DNA of 64,000 bases from Allobosea sp. OK403. GTDB lineage: Bacteria > Pseudomonadota > Alphaproteobacteria > Rhizobiales > Beijerinckiaceae. The stretch's first letter is position 1; each line of letters begins with the position of its first letter. A model generated the notes under the pieces. It searched no databases and was not told the origin of the DNA. It saw only the letters and a list, made by a program, of their open reading frames with translations. This document shows, piece by piece, positions 18,374-27,232 of the stretch. A program made the translations under genes and the position numbers. The stretch lies in contig NZ_FOQV01000001.1 in assembly GCF_900113835.1 (NCBI RefSeq), positions 496,001-560,000 on the forward strand. The letters are read 5' to 3'.

Positions 18374-19195
18374 GTGTCTGTACACAGCTTGATCAAGCGC
18401 CGGACCGCGCAGGACATCCAGGCGCGCAAATCCGGCGAGCCGATCGTCTCCCTGACTGCCTATACCGCTGCGATGGCGGGCATCGTCGACGAGGTCGCCG
18501 ATTTCATCCTGGTCGGCGATTCGCTCGGTATGGTGGTCTACGGGCTCGACAGCACCGTTCCGGTGACGCTGGAGATGATGATCCGGCATGGCCAGGCCGT
18601 GATGCGCGCGACGCGCCAAGCCCTCATCGTGGTCGACATGCCCTTCGGCAGCTATGAGGAAAGTCGCGAACAGGCCTTGCGCAACGCCGCCCGCATCCTC
18701 AAGGAGACCGGCTGCGGCGCGGTCAAGCTCGAGGGCGGCGCGCGCATGGCACAGACGATCCGCTTCCTGGTCGAGCGCGGCGTGCCCGTGATGGGCCATG
18801 TCGGTCTGACGCCGCAGGCGGTCAACACGCTCGGCGGCTTCAAGGCGCAGGGCCGCAGCAAAGCCGAGTGGCCGGCCATTCTCGCAGATGCCGAGGCGGT
18901 CGCGCAGGCGGGTGCCTTTGCGATGGTGGTCGAGGCCGTCGCCGAACCGTTGGCTGTGCAGATCACCGAAGGGGTCGGCATCCCCACCATCGGCATCGGC
19001 GCGTCCGCGGCTTGTGACGGCCAGATCCTCGTCCTCGACGACATGCTCGGCCTGACCGGGCGCGTGCCTAAATTCGTGAAAGCCTATGGCAATCTCGCCG
19101 CTGAGGTGAGGCAGGCGGTCTCGACCTATGCCGAGGAGGTCAAGGCGCGCCGGTTCCCGGGGCAGGAGCATGTCTACGCGTTGAAGGCCGAGTGA
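18374..19195 (+). CDS. panB: 3-methyl-2-oxobutanoate hydroxymethyltransferase
   Basis: First committed step of pantothenate synthesis: transfers a hydroxymethyl group from 5,10-methylene-THF to 2-oxoisovalerate. 273 residues, normal length. Diagnostic segments are [24 protein letters not shown] (Mg ligand Asp), [14 protein letters not shown] and [16 protein letters not shown]. The start is a GTG at 18374 behind GCGGAGG. Divergent from topA; panC is not in the window. Confidence 0.96.
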   Translation: MSVHSLIKRRTAQDIQARKSGEPIVSLTAYTAAMAGIVDEVADFILVGDSLGMVVYGLDSTVPVTLEMMIRHGQAVMRATRQALIVVDMPFGSYEESREQALRNAARILKETGCGAVKLEGGARMAQTIRFLVERGVPVMGHVGLTPQAVNTLGGFKAQGRSKAEWPAILADAEAVAQAGAFAMVVEAVAEPLAVQITEGVGIPTIGIGASAACDGQILVLDDMLGLTGRVPKFVKAYGNLAAEVRQAVSTYAEEVKARRFPGQEHVYALKAE

Positions 19196-19276
19196 GATGC
19201 TGCTTGGGAAAAAGGCGGCGCGGTGGCAGCCGTGCCTTGCGCAGGTCACGACTCGCGCCTAAACACCCTGCTTCAA

Positions 19277-20221
19277 ATGACATCGCCAGCACCGCTTTAT
19301 CCGCACCGCCACCTCCTCGGCATCGAGGGGTTGTCCCATCTGGACATCGAGGCGCTGTTGGACAGGGCCGACACCTATGTCGCGCTCTCCCGGCAGGTCG
19401 AAAAGAAGACGGCGACCCTGCGCGGCCGCACCCAGATCAACCTGTTCTTCGAGCCCTCGACCCGGACGCAGGCCTCCTTCGAGCTCGCCGGCAAACGCCT
19501 TGGCGCTGATGTCATGAACATGTCGGTCGCCTCCTCTTCGGTGAAGAAGGGCGAGACGCTGATCGACACCGCAGCGACGCTGAACGCGATGCGGCCCGAT
19601 ATCCTGGTGGTGCGCCATCATGCGGCCGGTGCGGTCAATCTCTTGGCCCGCAAAGTCGATTGCTCGGTGGTCAATGCCGGTGATGGCGCCCATGAGCACC
19701 CGACGCAGGCGCTTCTCGACGCGCTCACCATCCGCCGCAACAAGGGCCGCATCGCCGGGCTGACGGTGGCGATCTGCGGCGACATCCTGCATTCGCGCGT
19801 CGCCCGCTCCAACATCATCCTCTTGAACGCGCTCGGCGCGAAAGTCCGTCTGATCGCACCCTCGACCCTGCTGCCGGCCGGCATCGAGCGCATGGGCGTC
19901 ACGGTCTTCACCGACATGAAGAAGGGGTTGGAAGGCGCTGACATCGTAATGATGTTGCGCCTGCAGCTCGAACGCATGCATGGCGCGTTCGTGCCGTCTC
20001 CAAAGGAGTACTTCCGCTATTTTGGCCTCGACCGCGAGAAGCTCGACGCGGCCCAGCCGAACGCGCTCGTAATGCATCCAGGCCCGATGAATCGCGGTGT
20101 CGAGATCTCCTCGGAGGTCGCCGACGGCGCACAGTCCTTGATCCGCGAACAGGTCGAGATGGGCGTCGCCGTCCGCATGGCCGTACTTGATGCGCTCGCC
20201 CAGCACCTGCCGAATGGCTGA
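19277..20221 (+). CDS. pyrB: Aspartate carbamoyltransferase catalytic chain
   Basis: Carbamoyl phosphate plus aspartate to carbamoylaspartate, second step of pyrimidine synthesis. 314 residues from the ATG at 19277 ([17 protein letters not shown]); a GTG/ATG further upstream is possible but less like the family. Carbamoyl-phosphate site [21 protein letters not shown] loop, [22 protein letters not shown] and the C-terminal [10 protein letters not shown] are all intact. It heads pyrB - small membrane gene - pyrC-like - plsY - dprA. In relatives with this order the pseudo-dihydroorotase is a structural partner of PyrB. Confidence 0.96.
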   Translation: MTSPAPLYPHRHLLGIEGLSHLDIEALLDRADTYVALSRQVEKKTATLRGRTQINLFFEPSTRTQASFELAGKRLGADVMNMSVASSSVKKGETLIDTAATLNAMRPDILVVRHHAAGAVNLLARKVDCSVVNAGDGAHEHPTQALLDALTIRRNKGRIAGLTVAICGDILHSRVARSNIILLNALGAKVRLIAPSTLLPAGIERMGVTVFTDMKKGLEGADIVMMLRLQLERMHGAFVPSPKEYFRYFGLDREKLDAAQPNALVMHPGPMNRGVEISSEVADGAQSLIREQVEMGVAVRMAVLDALAQHLPNG

Positions 20222-20226
20222 GCGCA

Positions 20227-20469
20227 GTGGACCTCGCCCTTGCCCTGCTGCTGAAGCTGATGCGCCGGGTCCGATACATCTTCGTGGCGCTCTATCTCGT
20301 CGTCTCGACCGGGTTCCTCTACGTCGAGCCGCGCTCGGGCTGGACCTGGTTCATCGTCGTCGCGGGCGCCGCTTTATGTCTGGCGTTCTGGGGGCTGGTA
20401 GGCTTCTGGACTTATGCCTTCGCGCGCAGGCAGAGCCGTGACGGCAGGAATGGAACCGACCATGGCTGA
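20227..20469 (+). CDS. Small two-TM membrane protein inside the pyrimidine operon
   Basis: 80-residue product with a GTG start 6 bp after pyrB, overlapping the pyrC-like start by 8 bp. It has two hydrophobic segments (about 17-33 and 40-62), a basic N-terminal stretch (KLMRRVRY) and a charged C-terminus. I recognise no domain. The tight spacing on both sides supports it as a real operon member, but it could be a fortuitous frame; conservation in related genomes would decide. Confidence 0.55.
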   Translation: MDLALALLLKLMRRVRYIFVALYLVVSTGFLYVEPRSGWTWFIVVAGAALCLAFWGLVGFWTYAFARRQSRDGRNGTDHG

Positions 20470-21766
20470 ACTTCAGGACATCGCGATCGTCAACGCCCGG
20501 CTCATCGATCCGGCGACAGGGCGCGACGAGCGCGGTTCGCTCCTCATCCGGTCGGGCCTGATCGCGGATGTCGTCTGGGGCGGCGCGCACCCGGCCGTCG
20601 CGGAAGGCACGCATCTGATCGATGCGGGCGGTCTGGTTCTGACGCCGGGGCTGGTCGATCTGCGCGCCTTTCTCGGCGAGCCGGGGGCCGAATTCCGCGA
20701 AACGCTCGGCACCGGCTCGCAAGCCGCCGCTGCGGGCGGCGTTACCACGGTCGTCTGCCGGCCCGATACCGATCCGCCGATCGACGATCCCGCAATCATC
20801 GACTTCATCAAGCGCCGCGCCCGCGACAAGGCCATCGTCAACGTGCTGCCGTCGGCCGCCCTGACCAAGGGGATGCTGGGCAGGGAGATCACCGAGTTCG
20901 GCCTGTTGCTGGAAGCCGGTGCCGTGGCGTTCGGCGATGGCGCCAAGGCGGTCCGCAATCCACAATTGCTGCGCCGGGCGATGATTTACGCCCGCGATTT
21001 CGACGCGCTGTTGATGAACCATGTCGAAGATCCCGATCTGCGCGGTTCTGGCGTCATGAACGAGGGCGAATTCGCCAGCCGCAAGGGGCTGCCGGGCATC
21101 CCCCACGAGGCCGAGACCGTGATGCTGGAGCGCGACATCCGGCTCGCGCGGGCGACCGGCTCGCGCTACCACGCGGCGATGATTTCCTGCGCGGAATCGG
21201 TCGAACTGGTGCGCCGGGCCAAGGGGTCGGGCCTGCGCGTCACCTGCGGCGTCTCGATCAACAACCTGACGCTGAACGAGAACGATGTCGGGGACTATCG
21301 CACCTTCTGCAAGGTCTCCCCGCCGCTGCGCCATGAGCAGGACCGCCTGGCCATGGTCGCGGCGCTGGCCGAGGGCGTCATCGACGTCGTGGTGTCCGAT
21401 CATGATCCCCAGGACGTCGAGACCAAGCGCCAGCCCTTTGCGGAAGCCGCCGACGGAGCGCTCGGGATCGAGACCTTGCTGCCGGCCGCCCTGCGCATGG
21501 TCCATGCCGGGCAGATCGGCCTCGCCACGCTGCTGGCTTCGCTCTCGGTGCGGCCGGCCGATCTGCTGGGCCTGCCCGGCGGCCGGCTTGCGGTGGGCGC
21601 GCCCGCTGATCTCGCCTTGTTCGATCCCGATGCCCCGCATGTCGTCGACAAGCGCAAGCTCAAATCGCGCGCCAAGAACTCGCCTTTCGACGAGGCCAAG
21701 CTCGAAGGGCTGGTGCGCACGACGCTGGTCGCGGGCAGGGTGGTCTATCACGACGACGCGGTCTAA
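20462..21766 (+). CDS. pyrC: Dihydroorotase homologue lacking zinc ligands (PyrX/PyrC' type)
   Basis: 434-residue amidohydrolase of the class I dihydroorotase family, from the ATG at 20462. Active enzymes have PGxxDxHxHxREPG; here the segment is TPGLVDLRAFLGEPG, so both His of H-x-H are replaced (Arg68, Phe70). A second ligand site, normally H-x-x-H-x-S, reads YHAAMIS. The NHVEDPDL His and the SDHDPQ Asp/His remain. It is probably catalytically inactive and, as with Pseudomonas PyrC', may stabilise the PyrB complex. An active dihydroorotase should be encoded elsewhere. The symbol is by homology; pyrX would be the stricter name. Confidence 0.88.
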   Translation: MAELQDIAIVNARLIDPATGRDERGSLLIRSGLIADVVWGGAHPAVAEGTHLIDAGGLVLTPGLVDLRAFLGEPGAEFRETLGTGSQAAAAGGVTTVVCRPDTDPPIDDPAIIDFIKRRARDKAIVNVLPSAALTKGMLGREITEFGLLLEAGAVAFGDGAKAVRNPQLLRRAMIYARDFDALLMNHVEDPDLRGSGVMNEGEFASRKGLPGIPHEAETVMLERDIRLARATGSRYHAAMISCAESVELVRRAKGSGLRVTCGVSINNLTLNENDVGDYRTFCKVSPPLRHEQDRLAMVAALAEGVIDVVVSDHDPQDVETKRQPFAEAADGALGIETLLPAALRMVHAGQIGLATLLASLSVRPADLLGLPGGRLAVGAPADLALFDPDAPHVVDKRKLKSRAKNSPFDEAKLEGLVRTTLVAGRVVYHDDAV

Positions 21767-21799
21767 GCTCCTATTGTGGGCTGAGACGAGAGGGGCGGC

Positions 21800-22423
21800 A
21801 TGCCGGACTGGATGAATTTGGGCCTGTCATGGCCCTCTGTCTGTGCGGCCCTCGCCATAGGCTATCTGCTCGGCTCGATTCCCTTCGGGATCATCCTGAC
21901 GCGCCTGTCGGGCGGGCCGGATCTGCGCAGCATCGGCTCGGGCAATATCGGCGCGACCAATGTGCTGCGCACCGGCAACAAGAAGCTCGCAGCCTTGACG
22001 TTGGCCGGCGACATGCTCAAGGGCACGGCGGCGGTGCTGCTCGGCGCCTATCTGGTCGGCGGCAAGAGCGCCGCCCTGCTGGCAGGGTTCGGCGCGTTTC
22101 TCGGCCATCTCTTCCCGGTCTGGCTGCGCTTTCGGGGCGGCAAGGGCGTCGCCACCTATCTCGGTATCCTGATCGGGCTGAAATGGCCGATTGCTGTCAC
22201 TTTTGCCGCGATCTGGCTCAGCGTCGCCTATCTCAGCCGATATTCCTCGGTTTCGGCGCTGCTGGCGAGCGTGCTGGCGCCGCTCCTGCTCTGGTTCTGG
22301 GCGCATGAGTACCAGATGGCGGTGGGAATGGCGCTGCTCACCGTGCTGCTCTGGTGCATGCACCGGGAGAACATTGCGCGGCTGCTCGGCGGCCGCGAAG
22401 GCAAGATCGGCCAGAAGGACTGA
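21800..22423 (+). CDS. plsY: Acyl-phosphate glycerol-3-phosphate acyltransferase
   Basis: Integral membrane enzyme that acylates the sn-1 position of glycerol 3-phosphate with acyl phosphate, starting phospholipid synthesis. 207 residues with about five transmembrane segments. The three cytoplasmic motifs are visible: LGSIPFGII near the N-terminus, [12 protein letters not shown], and [12 protein letters not shown]. It lies 33 bp after the pyrC-like gene and 6 bp before dprA. Confidence 0.95.
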   Translation: MPDWMNLGLSWPSVCAALAIGYLLGSIPFGIILTRLSGGPDLRSIGSGNIGATNVLRTGNKKLAALTLAGDMLKGTAAVLLGAYLVGGKSAALLAGFGAFLGHLFPVWLRFRGGKGVATYLGILIGLKWPIAVTFAAIWLSVAYLSRYSSVSALLASVLAPLLLWFWAHEYQMAVGMALLTVLLWCMHRENIARLLGGREGKIGQKD

Positions 22424-22429
22424 ACGGGC

Positions 22430-23653
22430 ATGGCTGGCGTCGCCCTCACCGATCGCCAGCGCCTGGATTGGCTGAGACTGATCCGCAGTGAAAGCGTCGG
22501 CCCACGCACCTTCCGCGCGTTGATGAACCGCTTCGGCGGCGCGGCCGCTGCGCTTGAAGCCTTGCCGGATCTCGCACGGCAGTCCGGCCGCACGCTGCGG
22601 CTCTGCACGGAGGCTGAGGTCGAGCGTGAGTTCGCGGCTCTACAGCATCAAGGCGGCCGTTTGATCGCCCTGGGCGAGGCGGCCTATCCGAGGCCATTGC
22701 AGGCGATCGATTCGGCGCCGCCCTTGCTGGCGGTGATCGGGGCTGCGGACGCGCTGCTGCGGCCTTGCGTTGCACTCGTCGGCTCGCGCAACGCCTCCGC
22801 CGCCGGGCAGAAATTCACAGCCAGGCTGGCGCGCGATCTTGGGGAGGCGGGTTTCGTCGTGGTCTCCGGGCTGGCGCGCGGCATCGACACCGCAGCCCAT
22901 GAAGCGAGCCTCAAGACCGGAACGATCGCCGTGCTGGCCGGCGGTCTCGACCAGGTCTATCCGCCTCAGAATGAGCCCTTGTTCCAGCGGCTTCTGGAGA
23001 CCGGTGCCGGGATCAGCGAGATGCCGATGGGCTGGGCCCCGCGTGGGCGCGACTTTCCGCGCCGCAACCGGCTCGTCTCCGGTCTGTCATTGGGAACAGT
23101 GGTGGTCGAAGCGGCCCGCAAATCGGGCTCGCTGATCACGGCGCGCTTCGCCAATGAGCAGGGCCGGCAGGTTTTTGCGGTTCCCGGTTCGCCGCTCGAT
23201 CCGCGCGCCGAGGGCGGCAACCACCTGATTCGTGAGGGCGCGACGCTTTGCGCGGAAGCCGCTCACGTCATCGAGGCGTTGCTGCCGCTGGTCGAGTTCG
23301 ACCAGAGGCCTGGCGGCGGAGCCGTGATGCGGGATGGCGCGGGAGAGGCTCCGCCTCAGGCGCTGTGGGACGAGCTCGATCTGCCAGGGATTACGCCCGC
23401 GCCGAAGACGGAGCTCCCGGCGGAGACGGCTCGGCAGGACAAGGCTTGGCAGGACAAGGTCTTGCCGTCGGAGACGGGCGATCAGGGCATCAATCTGCTC
23501 GATCTGCTTGGTACGGCGCCGATCTCGATCGACGATCTCGTGCGCGCCAGCGGCCGTTCCGCTCGCGATGTCAGCCGGGAGCTCTTGGAGCTGGAACTCT
23601 CAGGCACAGTTTTACGACAGCCAGGCGGCCTGCTGACGCGCCTGATGCCCTGA
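22430..23653 (+). CDS. dprA: DNA processing protein A
   Basis: 407-residue DprA/Smf protein that binds incoming single-stranded DNA and loads RecA during natural transformation. It has an N-terminal SAM-like region (1-75) and a Rossmann-like core with VALVGSRNASAAG, SGLARGIDTAAHEASL and PRRNRLVSGLS. After a linker comes a C-terminal winged helix (about 350-405, INLLDLLGTAPISIDDL). Long C-terminal domains of this kind are usual in alphaproteobacteria. No other competence genes are in the window. Confidence 0.95.
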   Translation: MAGVALTDRQRLDWLRLIRSESVGPRTFRALMNRFGGAAAALEALPDLARQSGRTLRLCTEAEVEREFAALQHQGGRLIALGEAAYPRPLQAIDSAPPLLAVIGAADALLRPCVALVGSRNASAAGQKFTARLARDLGEAGFVVVSGLARGIDTAAHEASLKTGTIAVLAGGLDQVYPPQNEPLFQRLLETGAGISEMPMGWAPRGRDFPRRNRLVSGLSLGTVVVEAARKSGSLITARFANEQGRQVFAVPGSPLDPRAEGGNHLIREGATLCAEAAHVIEALLPLVEFDQRPGGGAVMRDGAGEAPPQALWDELDLPGITPAPKTELPAETARQDKAWQDKVLPSETGDQGINLLDLLGTAPISIDDLVRASGRSARDVSRELLELELSGTVLRQPGGLLTRLMP

Positions 23654-23665
23654 GGTCATCCGGCT

Positions 23666-23947
23666 CTAGTGATCGGGGCGGCAACGCTTGATCTGGTCGC
23701 TCGCTTCTTGGCGCGTGAGTTCGAGGAAATAGACCAGATGCCGTAGATCGGCGGCGCGCGCCATCGTGCCGAGTTCGATGAGCAGCAATTCGATATAGTG
23801 CGAGACCTCGAACTGAAGCTGGCGTTGCTGGGCGACGCAGCCATCGATCGCGCCAGCCGGTGCCGCGGCCACGGGAGACAAAGCTTCGCCGCCCTTGCGC
23901 GGCTGGGTTCCAGGGAGGGCTTGGCTGGGTTCGGCAACTGCAGTCAC
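23666..23947 (-). CDS. Small helical protein, paralogue of the next gene
   Basis: 93 residues from a GTG at 23947 preceded by GGAGG at 7 bp, which decides the start over an upstream TTG. The disordered N-terminal half is Pro/Ala-rich. The C-terminal ~45 residues (SHYIELLLIELGTMARAAD...LVYFLELTRQEASDQIKR) form two predicted amphipathic helices. The same segment recurs in the gene at 24036-24314 (YIERMSADMLGMAKSAS...LAYFLDMTRLEASVQLKR). I do not recognise the family. Convergent with dprA, with 12 bp between. Confidence 0.65.
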   Translation of the reverse strand: MTAVAEPSQALPGTQPRKGGEALSPVAAAPAGAIDGCVAQQRQLQFEVSHYIELLLIELGTMARAADLRHLVYFLELTRQEASDQIKRCRPDH

Positions 23948-24035
23948 GTCTATGCCTCCATGGGGTGCAATTGCGCTAGAATGCAACCTGTAGTTTAATA
24001 AAGATTGACCTGGCTTTGCCCTCTGCCTTGCAGGT

Positions 24036-24314
24036 TCACATCAAGGTCGCGCCGGCCTCGCGCTTGAGCTGGACGGATGCTTCGAGCCGCGTCATGTCCA
24101 GGAAATAGGCAAGGCTCTCCAGGCTGGCGGATTTCGCCATCCCGAGCATGTCTGCGCTCATGCGCTCGATGTAGAGCGCAGTCGCCTGCTGCAATTCGGA
24201 GAGCTGCGGCTCTTCGGTGAGAATCGCGTCGGGCGAGGCGGAAGCGGTGCCGCTAGCTCCGCCGTGCGCGGCGCCGCCGGAGCGTGGGAAGGTAACTCGT
24301 CCTCGCGATATCAT
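24036..24314 (-). CDS. Small helical protein, paralogue of the previous gene
   Basis: 92 residues from the ATG at 24314. A Ser/Gly/Ala-rich N-terminal half precedes a C-terminal helical domain (about 47-92) that shares YIE...L..MA....L..L.YFL..TR.EAS.Q.KR with its downstream neighbour, so the pair arose by tandem duplication. No signal peptide or transmembrane region. A 14-bp palindrome GCGCGACGTCGCGC lies 25 bp upstream (24339-24352) and could be a regulator site. Function unknown. Confidence 0.65.
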   Translation of the reverse strand: MISRGRVTFPRSGGAAHGGASGTASASPDAILTEEPQLSELQQATALYIERMSADMLGMAKSASLESLAYFLDMTRLEASVQLKREAGATLM

Positions 24315-24448
24315 GGGGCTGAACTCCCGTGACAATGTGCGCGACGTCGCGCGACATCTGGACCCCAATCATACTCGCGGCGTCTTATAAAAACGCAATC
24401 AATGCGTGTAAAATTGAATAGTAACGTCCTAAACGTAACGGAGACCAC

Positions 24449-25372
24449 TCAGGTGAGGACGAGCACGGCCAGCGGCAGGGTGCCGAGTGCGAGCAAAGTC
24501 TGCATCGTCGTGATCTCGGCCATCAGCGGCGCGTCGCCGCCGAGGTCGCGTGCCAGGAAATAGGCGGCCGTGGCTGTCGGGACTGCGGCGGCGACCACCG
24601 TCATCGTCAGGGCAGGCCCCGAGACGCCGAGTTGCCGGGCGAGCGTCCAGGCCAGCACCGGCATGACGACGAGCTTGAGCGCGATGGCCAGGCCATGAGC
24701 GAGCCGGGGCTTGGCGAGGCGGCCCAGATCGAGCCCGGCCCCGACCACCAGCAGCCCGATGCCGAGCGCCGCGCGGCCCAGAATGTCGACATAGGTCGCG
24801 ACCGCGACCGGGAGCAGCCACTGCAACTGGTTGAGGATGAGCCCCAGCGCCGACGACCAGATGAAAGGGTTGAGCGCGACCGAGCGCAGCGTTGCGCCTG
24901 GGCTCATCGGCTGCCCGTTGGCGTAGCGCGCCAGCACGATCACGCACATCACGTTCAGCAGCGGGATCATCGCCGCTACCGCGATCGCCATCATCGTCGC
25001 GCCGTCGCGGCCAAGGAGCCCCGAGGCGAGCGCCAGGCCCACAAAGGTGTTCCAGCGCACCGAGCCCTGGAAGATCGAGGTGAAGGCCGGGCCCTCAATC
25101 CCGAGACGCCGCAGCAGGGGGCGGCTCAACAGAAGAGCCGCGGCGACGCAGAGTATGGTCAGGATCAGGCTCAGGCCCATTGCCAGCACGGGCAGGCGGC
25201 TCAGATCGGCGACAGCCAAGGTATGGATCACGACCGCGGGGAACAGCACCTGATAGGTCAGGCGCTCGACGCCGCTCCAATGCGCCGCCGTGACGAAGCC
25301 CGCGGTCTTCAGACCCCAACCGGTTGCGATCACCAGGAAGACGGCGACGAGGCTGTTGATCATCGGGCTCAT
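24449..25372 (-). CDS. AEC-family (auxin efflux carrier-like) transporter
   Basis: 307-residue integral membrane protein with about ten hydrophobic segments in the 5+5 pattern of the AEC/BASS-like fold. N-terminal segment MINSLVAVFLVIATGWGLK and the PLLNVMCVIVLARY turn match permeases of the auxin efflux carrier family, which move organic acids such as malate or malonate. The start is taken at 25372, as a longer frame adds a polar non-membrane stretch; ATG 25363 is equally possible. Single gene; substrate unknown. Confidence 0.85.
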   Translation of the reverse strand: MSPMINSLVAVFLVIATGWGLKTAGFVTAAHWSGVERLTYQVLFPAVVIHTLAVADLSRLPVLAMGLSLILTILCVAAALLLSRPLLRRLGIEGPAFTSIFQGSVRWNTFVGLALASGLLGRDGATMMAIAVAAMIPLLNVMCVIVLARYANGQPMSPGATLRSVALNPFIWSSALGLILNQLQWLLPVAVATYVDILGRAALGIGLLVVGAGLDLGRLAKPRLAHGLAIALKLVVMPVLAWTLARQLGVSGPALTMTVVAAAVPTATAAYFLARDLGGDAPLMAEITTMQTLLALGTLPLAVLVLT

Positions 25373-25640
25373 GTCGCGGGCGGATCCAGGTGACGGCAGC
25401 TGGTCACGGCGGGCTGGCGGCGCCCGGAATCGGAACAAGCGGCCGAGACGCTCGTTGTTGAGACCGAGAGCATCGTCAAGGCGGGCCATTCTCCTGTCAT
25501 GATGATGATGCCCGGACAAGGGCGCAGAGGAATGGGCGGGCTGCTGTCGCCGCAATACTGCCGCGATTGGTTCAGGCCGTGTTCAATCCGGCGCAGGCAT
25601 CTTGTGGATGCTGCTGCTGACCACCTCAGGAGATACCAAC

Positions 25641-26087
25641 ATGGCTTCCAAGAGGAGTGTTTTGATCGCGGGCGTGACGGCTGCGGCTATCGCAGGTGCA
25701 GGGCTCGTGACGCCTGCCTTCGCAAGCGAGGCGCGCCTGCGGGTCGATGCGCAGAGGCTCGATGCGGCCCCGGCCGAGTACAGCTATTATCGCGGCTATC
25801 GTCGCGGTTGGCATGGCGGGCGCGGTGCGGCCATCGCCGGCGCGGTCGGCCTTGGTGTTCTCGGCGCGGCGGCGATCGCCGCGAGCCGCCCGGCCTATGC
25901 TGATCCCTATGACGGCTATGACGACGGCTATACCGTTTATGCCCCGCGTCGCCCGATCTATTACGAGCCGGAGCCGGTCTATGAGGCGCCGGTCTACGCT
26001 CCGCGCTATCGCTACTATCAAGGCGGCTACGACTCGGGCTATCGCTCACGCAACGGAACGGTCGATCCGTCTCGCGGCGGTCGTTGA
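25641..26087 (+). CDS. Secreted Tyr/Gly-rich small protein
   Basis: 148 residues from the ATG at 25641 behind AGGAG. A signal peptide (about 1-28, ending PAFA-SEA) is followed by a hydrophobic glycine-rich segment (AIAGAVGLGVLGAAAIAAS, about 63-81) and a Tyr/Pro-rich C-terminal half with YDGYDDGYTVYAP and repeated YxxP. Such proteins are common in Hyphomicrobiales envelopes but lack a known function. It may be membrane associated through the middle segment. Confidence 0.72.
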   Translation: MASKRSVLIAGVTAAAIAGAGLVTPAFASEARLRVDAQRLDAAPAEYSYYRGYRRGWHGGRGAAIAGAVGLGVLGAAAIAASRPAYADPYDGYDDGYTVYAPRRPIYYEPEPVYEAPVYAPRYRYYQGGYDSGYRSRNGTVDPSRGGR

Positions 26088-26146
26088 CCACATAGACAGA
26101 CCCGGTCTTTCCGGCCGGGCCTGCCGACATGATTTGGGGGAATTCG

Positions 26147-26527
26147 ATGTCTTACGATCGCAAGGCGATATGGCTTTGCCTTGGCCTCGTCGTGTCCGCC
26201 ATTGGCGGGGCCGGGTCGGCCTCGGCCCAGTATTATCGCGGCTATGACCGCGATCCCGACTATGATCGGCGCAACGGCTACGAGCGCAGGGACGGCTACG
26301 AGCGCAGGGACCGCTATGAGCGGCGCGATGGTTACCGCCGCGATGATCGCGGTGGCTACGATCAGGGCCGGCGTGGCTATGATCAAGGTCCCGGAGCACG
26401 TCCCGGTCCGGGTCGGGGGAACAGCAATCCTCTCGCCGGCATGAGCCTCGAGGACCAGAAGCGCGCCATCAAGAACCAGCGCGAGGCCGAGAAGAAGCTG
26501 ATCAAGCGCGGGCTCCTCGGGCAGTGA
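26147..26527 (+). CDS. Secreted protein with tandem Arg/Tyr/Asp repeats
   Basis: 126 residues from the ATG at 26147 (GGGGGAA upstream). A signal peptide ends SASA-QYY. The mature part has a run of about six hexapeptide-like units of the form [GR]YERRD (about 30-60), then a Gly/Pro-rich part and a charged helical C-terminus (SLEDQKRAIKNQREAEKKLI). It looks like a periplasmic protein with a disordered charged repeat. The short DNA period of the repeat makes copy-number slippage possible. Function unknown. Confidence 0.72.
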   Translation: MSYDRKAIWLCLGLVVSAIGGAGSASAQYYRGYDRDPDYDRRNGYERRDGYERRDRYERRDGYRRDDRGGYDQGRRGYDQGPGARPGPGRGNSNPLAGMSLEDQKRAIKNQREAEKKLIKRGLLGQ

Positions 26528-26546
26528 ATCAGGCTTTTTAGCCCGC

Positions 26547-27071
26547 CTAACGCGACGCGTCGGCTTCATCCGGCGCGGCGTCGTCATGTCCGGTATCGCC
26601 CGGCTCCATGCGCATCAACCTGTCGAGTGCACCCTGCAGGATGTAGGCGGCAGCCATCTTGTCGACGACCTCGGCCCGCTTGGCGCGCGAGGCGTCGGCG
26701 AACAGCAAGGTGCGGGTGACGGCCATGGTCGACATACGCTCGTCCCAATAGGCCACCGGCAGCGGCGTGAGCGGTGCCAGATTGCGCACAAAAGCGCGCG
26801 TCGACTGGACGCGGGGCCCTTCCGAGCCATCCATGTTGAGCGGCAGGCCGATGATCAGCCCCGCGACGGCGTGGCTCTGTGCGATCTTGAGCAGGGCCGC
26901 CGCATCAAGCCCGAACTTGACCCGGCGGATCGTCTCCAGAGGCGTCGCGATCTGCCGTTCGACGTCGGACAAAGCGAGCCCGATCGTCTTGGTGCCGAGA
27001 TCGAGCCCGAGCAATCGGGCATGGTCTGGCAGATCCAGGAAGGTCTCGAGCGGCACGACATTGCTTGACAT
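26547..27071 (-). CDS. ruvX: Holliday junction resolvase-like protein RuvX (YqgF)
   Basis: 174-residue RNase H-fold nuclease. In E. coli the family member matures pre-16S rRNA and it is also linked to Holliday junction processing. Core features are [16 protein letters not shown] near residues 20-35, [14 protein letters not shown] in the middle and the late acidic segment YWDERMST. Both ends carry extra polar residues. Followed on the left by the secreted-protein gene in convergent orientation; upstream is a palindromic repeat at 27127-27232. Confidence 0.93.
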   Translation of the reverse strand: MSSNVVPLETFLDLPDHARLLGLDLGTKTIGLALSDVERQIATPLETIRRVKFGLDAAALLKIAQSHAVAGLIIGLPLNMDGSEGPRVQSTRAFVRNLAPLTPLPVAYWDERMSTMAVTRTLLFADASRAKRAEVVDKMAAAYILQGALDRLMRMEPGDTGHDDAAPDEADASR

Positions 27072-27126
27072 GCCATGGCCGGTAGCACGCGCCGCCTATC
27101 GAGGCGAGCGGCGCGTGCTTGCGTGC

Positions 27127-27232
27127 CTAGAGCGTTTTCGAGCGAAGTGGGTACCGGTTCGCGTAAAGAAAACGCGTCAAAACAAGGATTTAGAGCAATT
27201 GAACGATCCAGTCCGATCGGAAATTGCTCTAA
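27127..27232 (+). repeat. 106-bp palindromic repeat, copy 1 (inverted relative to the copy at 28191)
   Basis: Begins CTAGAGCGTTTTCGAGCG, contains GTACCGGTTCGCG (module A) and ends with a hairpin of the form GAGCAATT...AATTGCTC (module B). About 85% identical by eye to the reverse complement of 28191-28296. It supplies the TAG stop of the tctC gene at 27229-27231 and fills most of the gap to ruvX. Confidence 0.85.
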
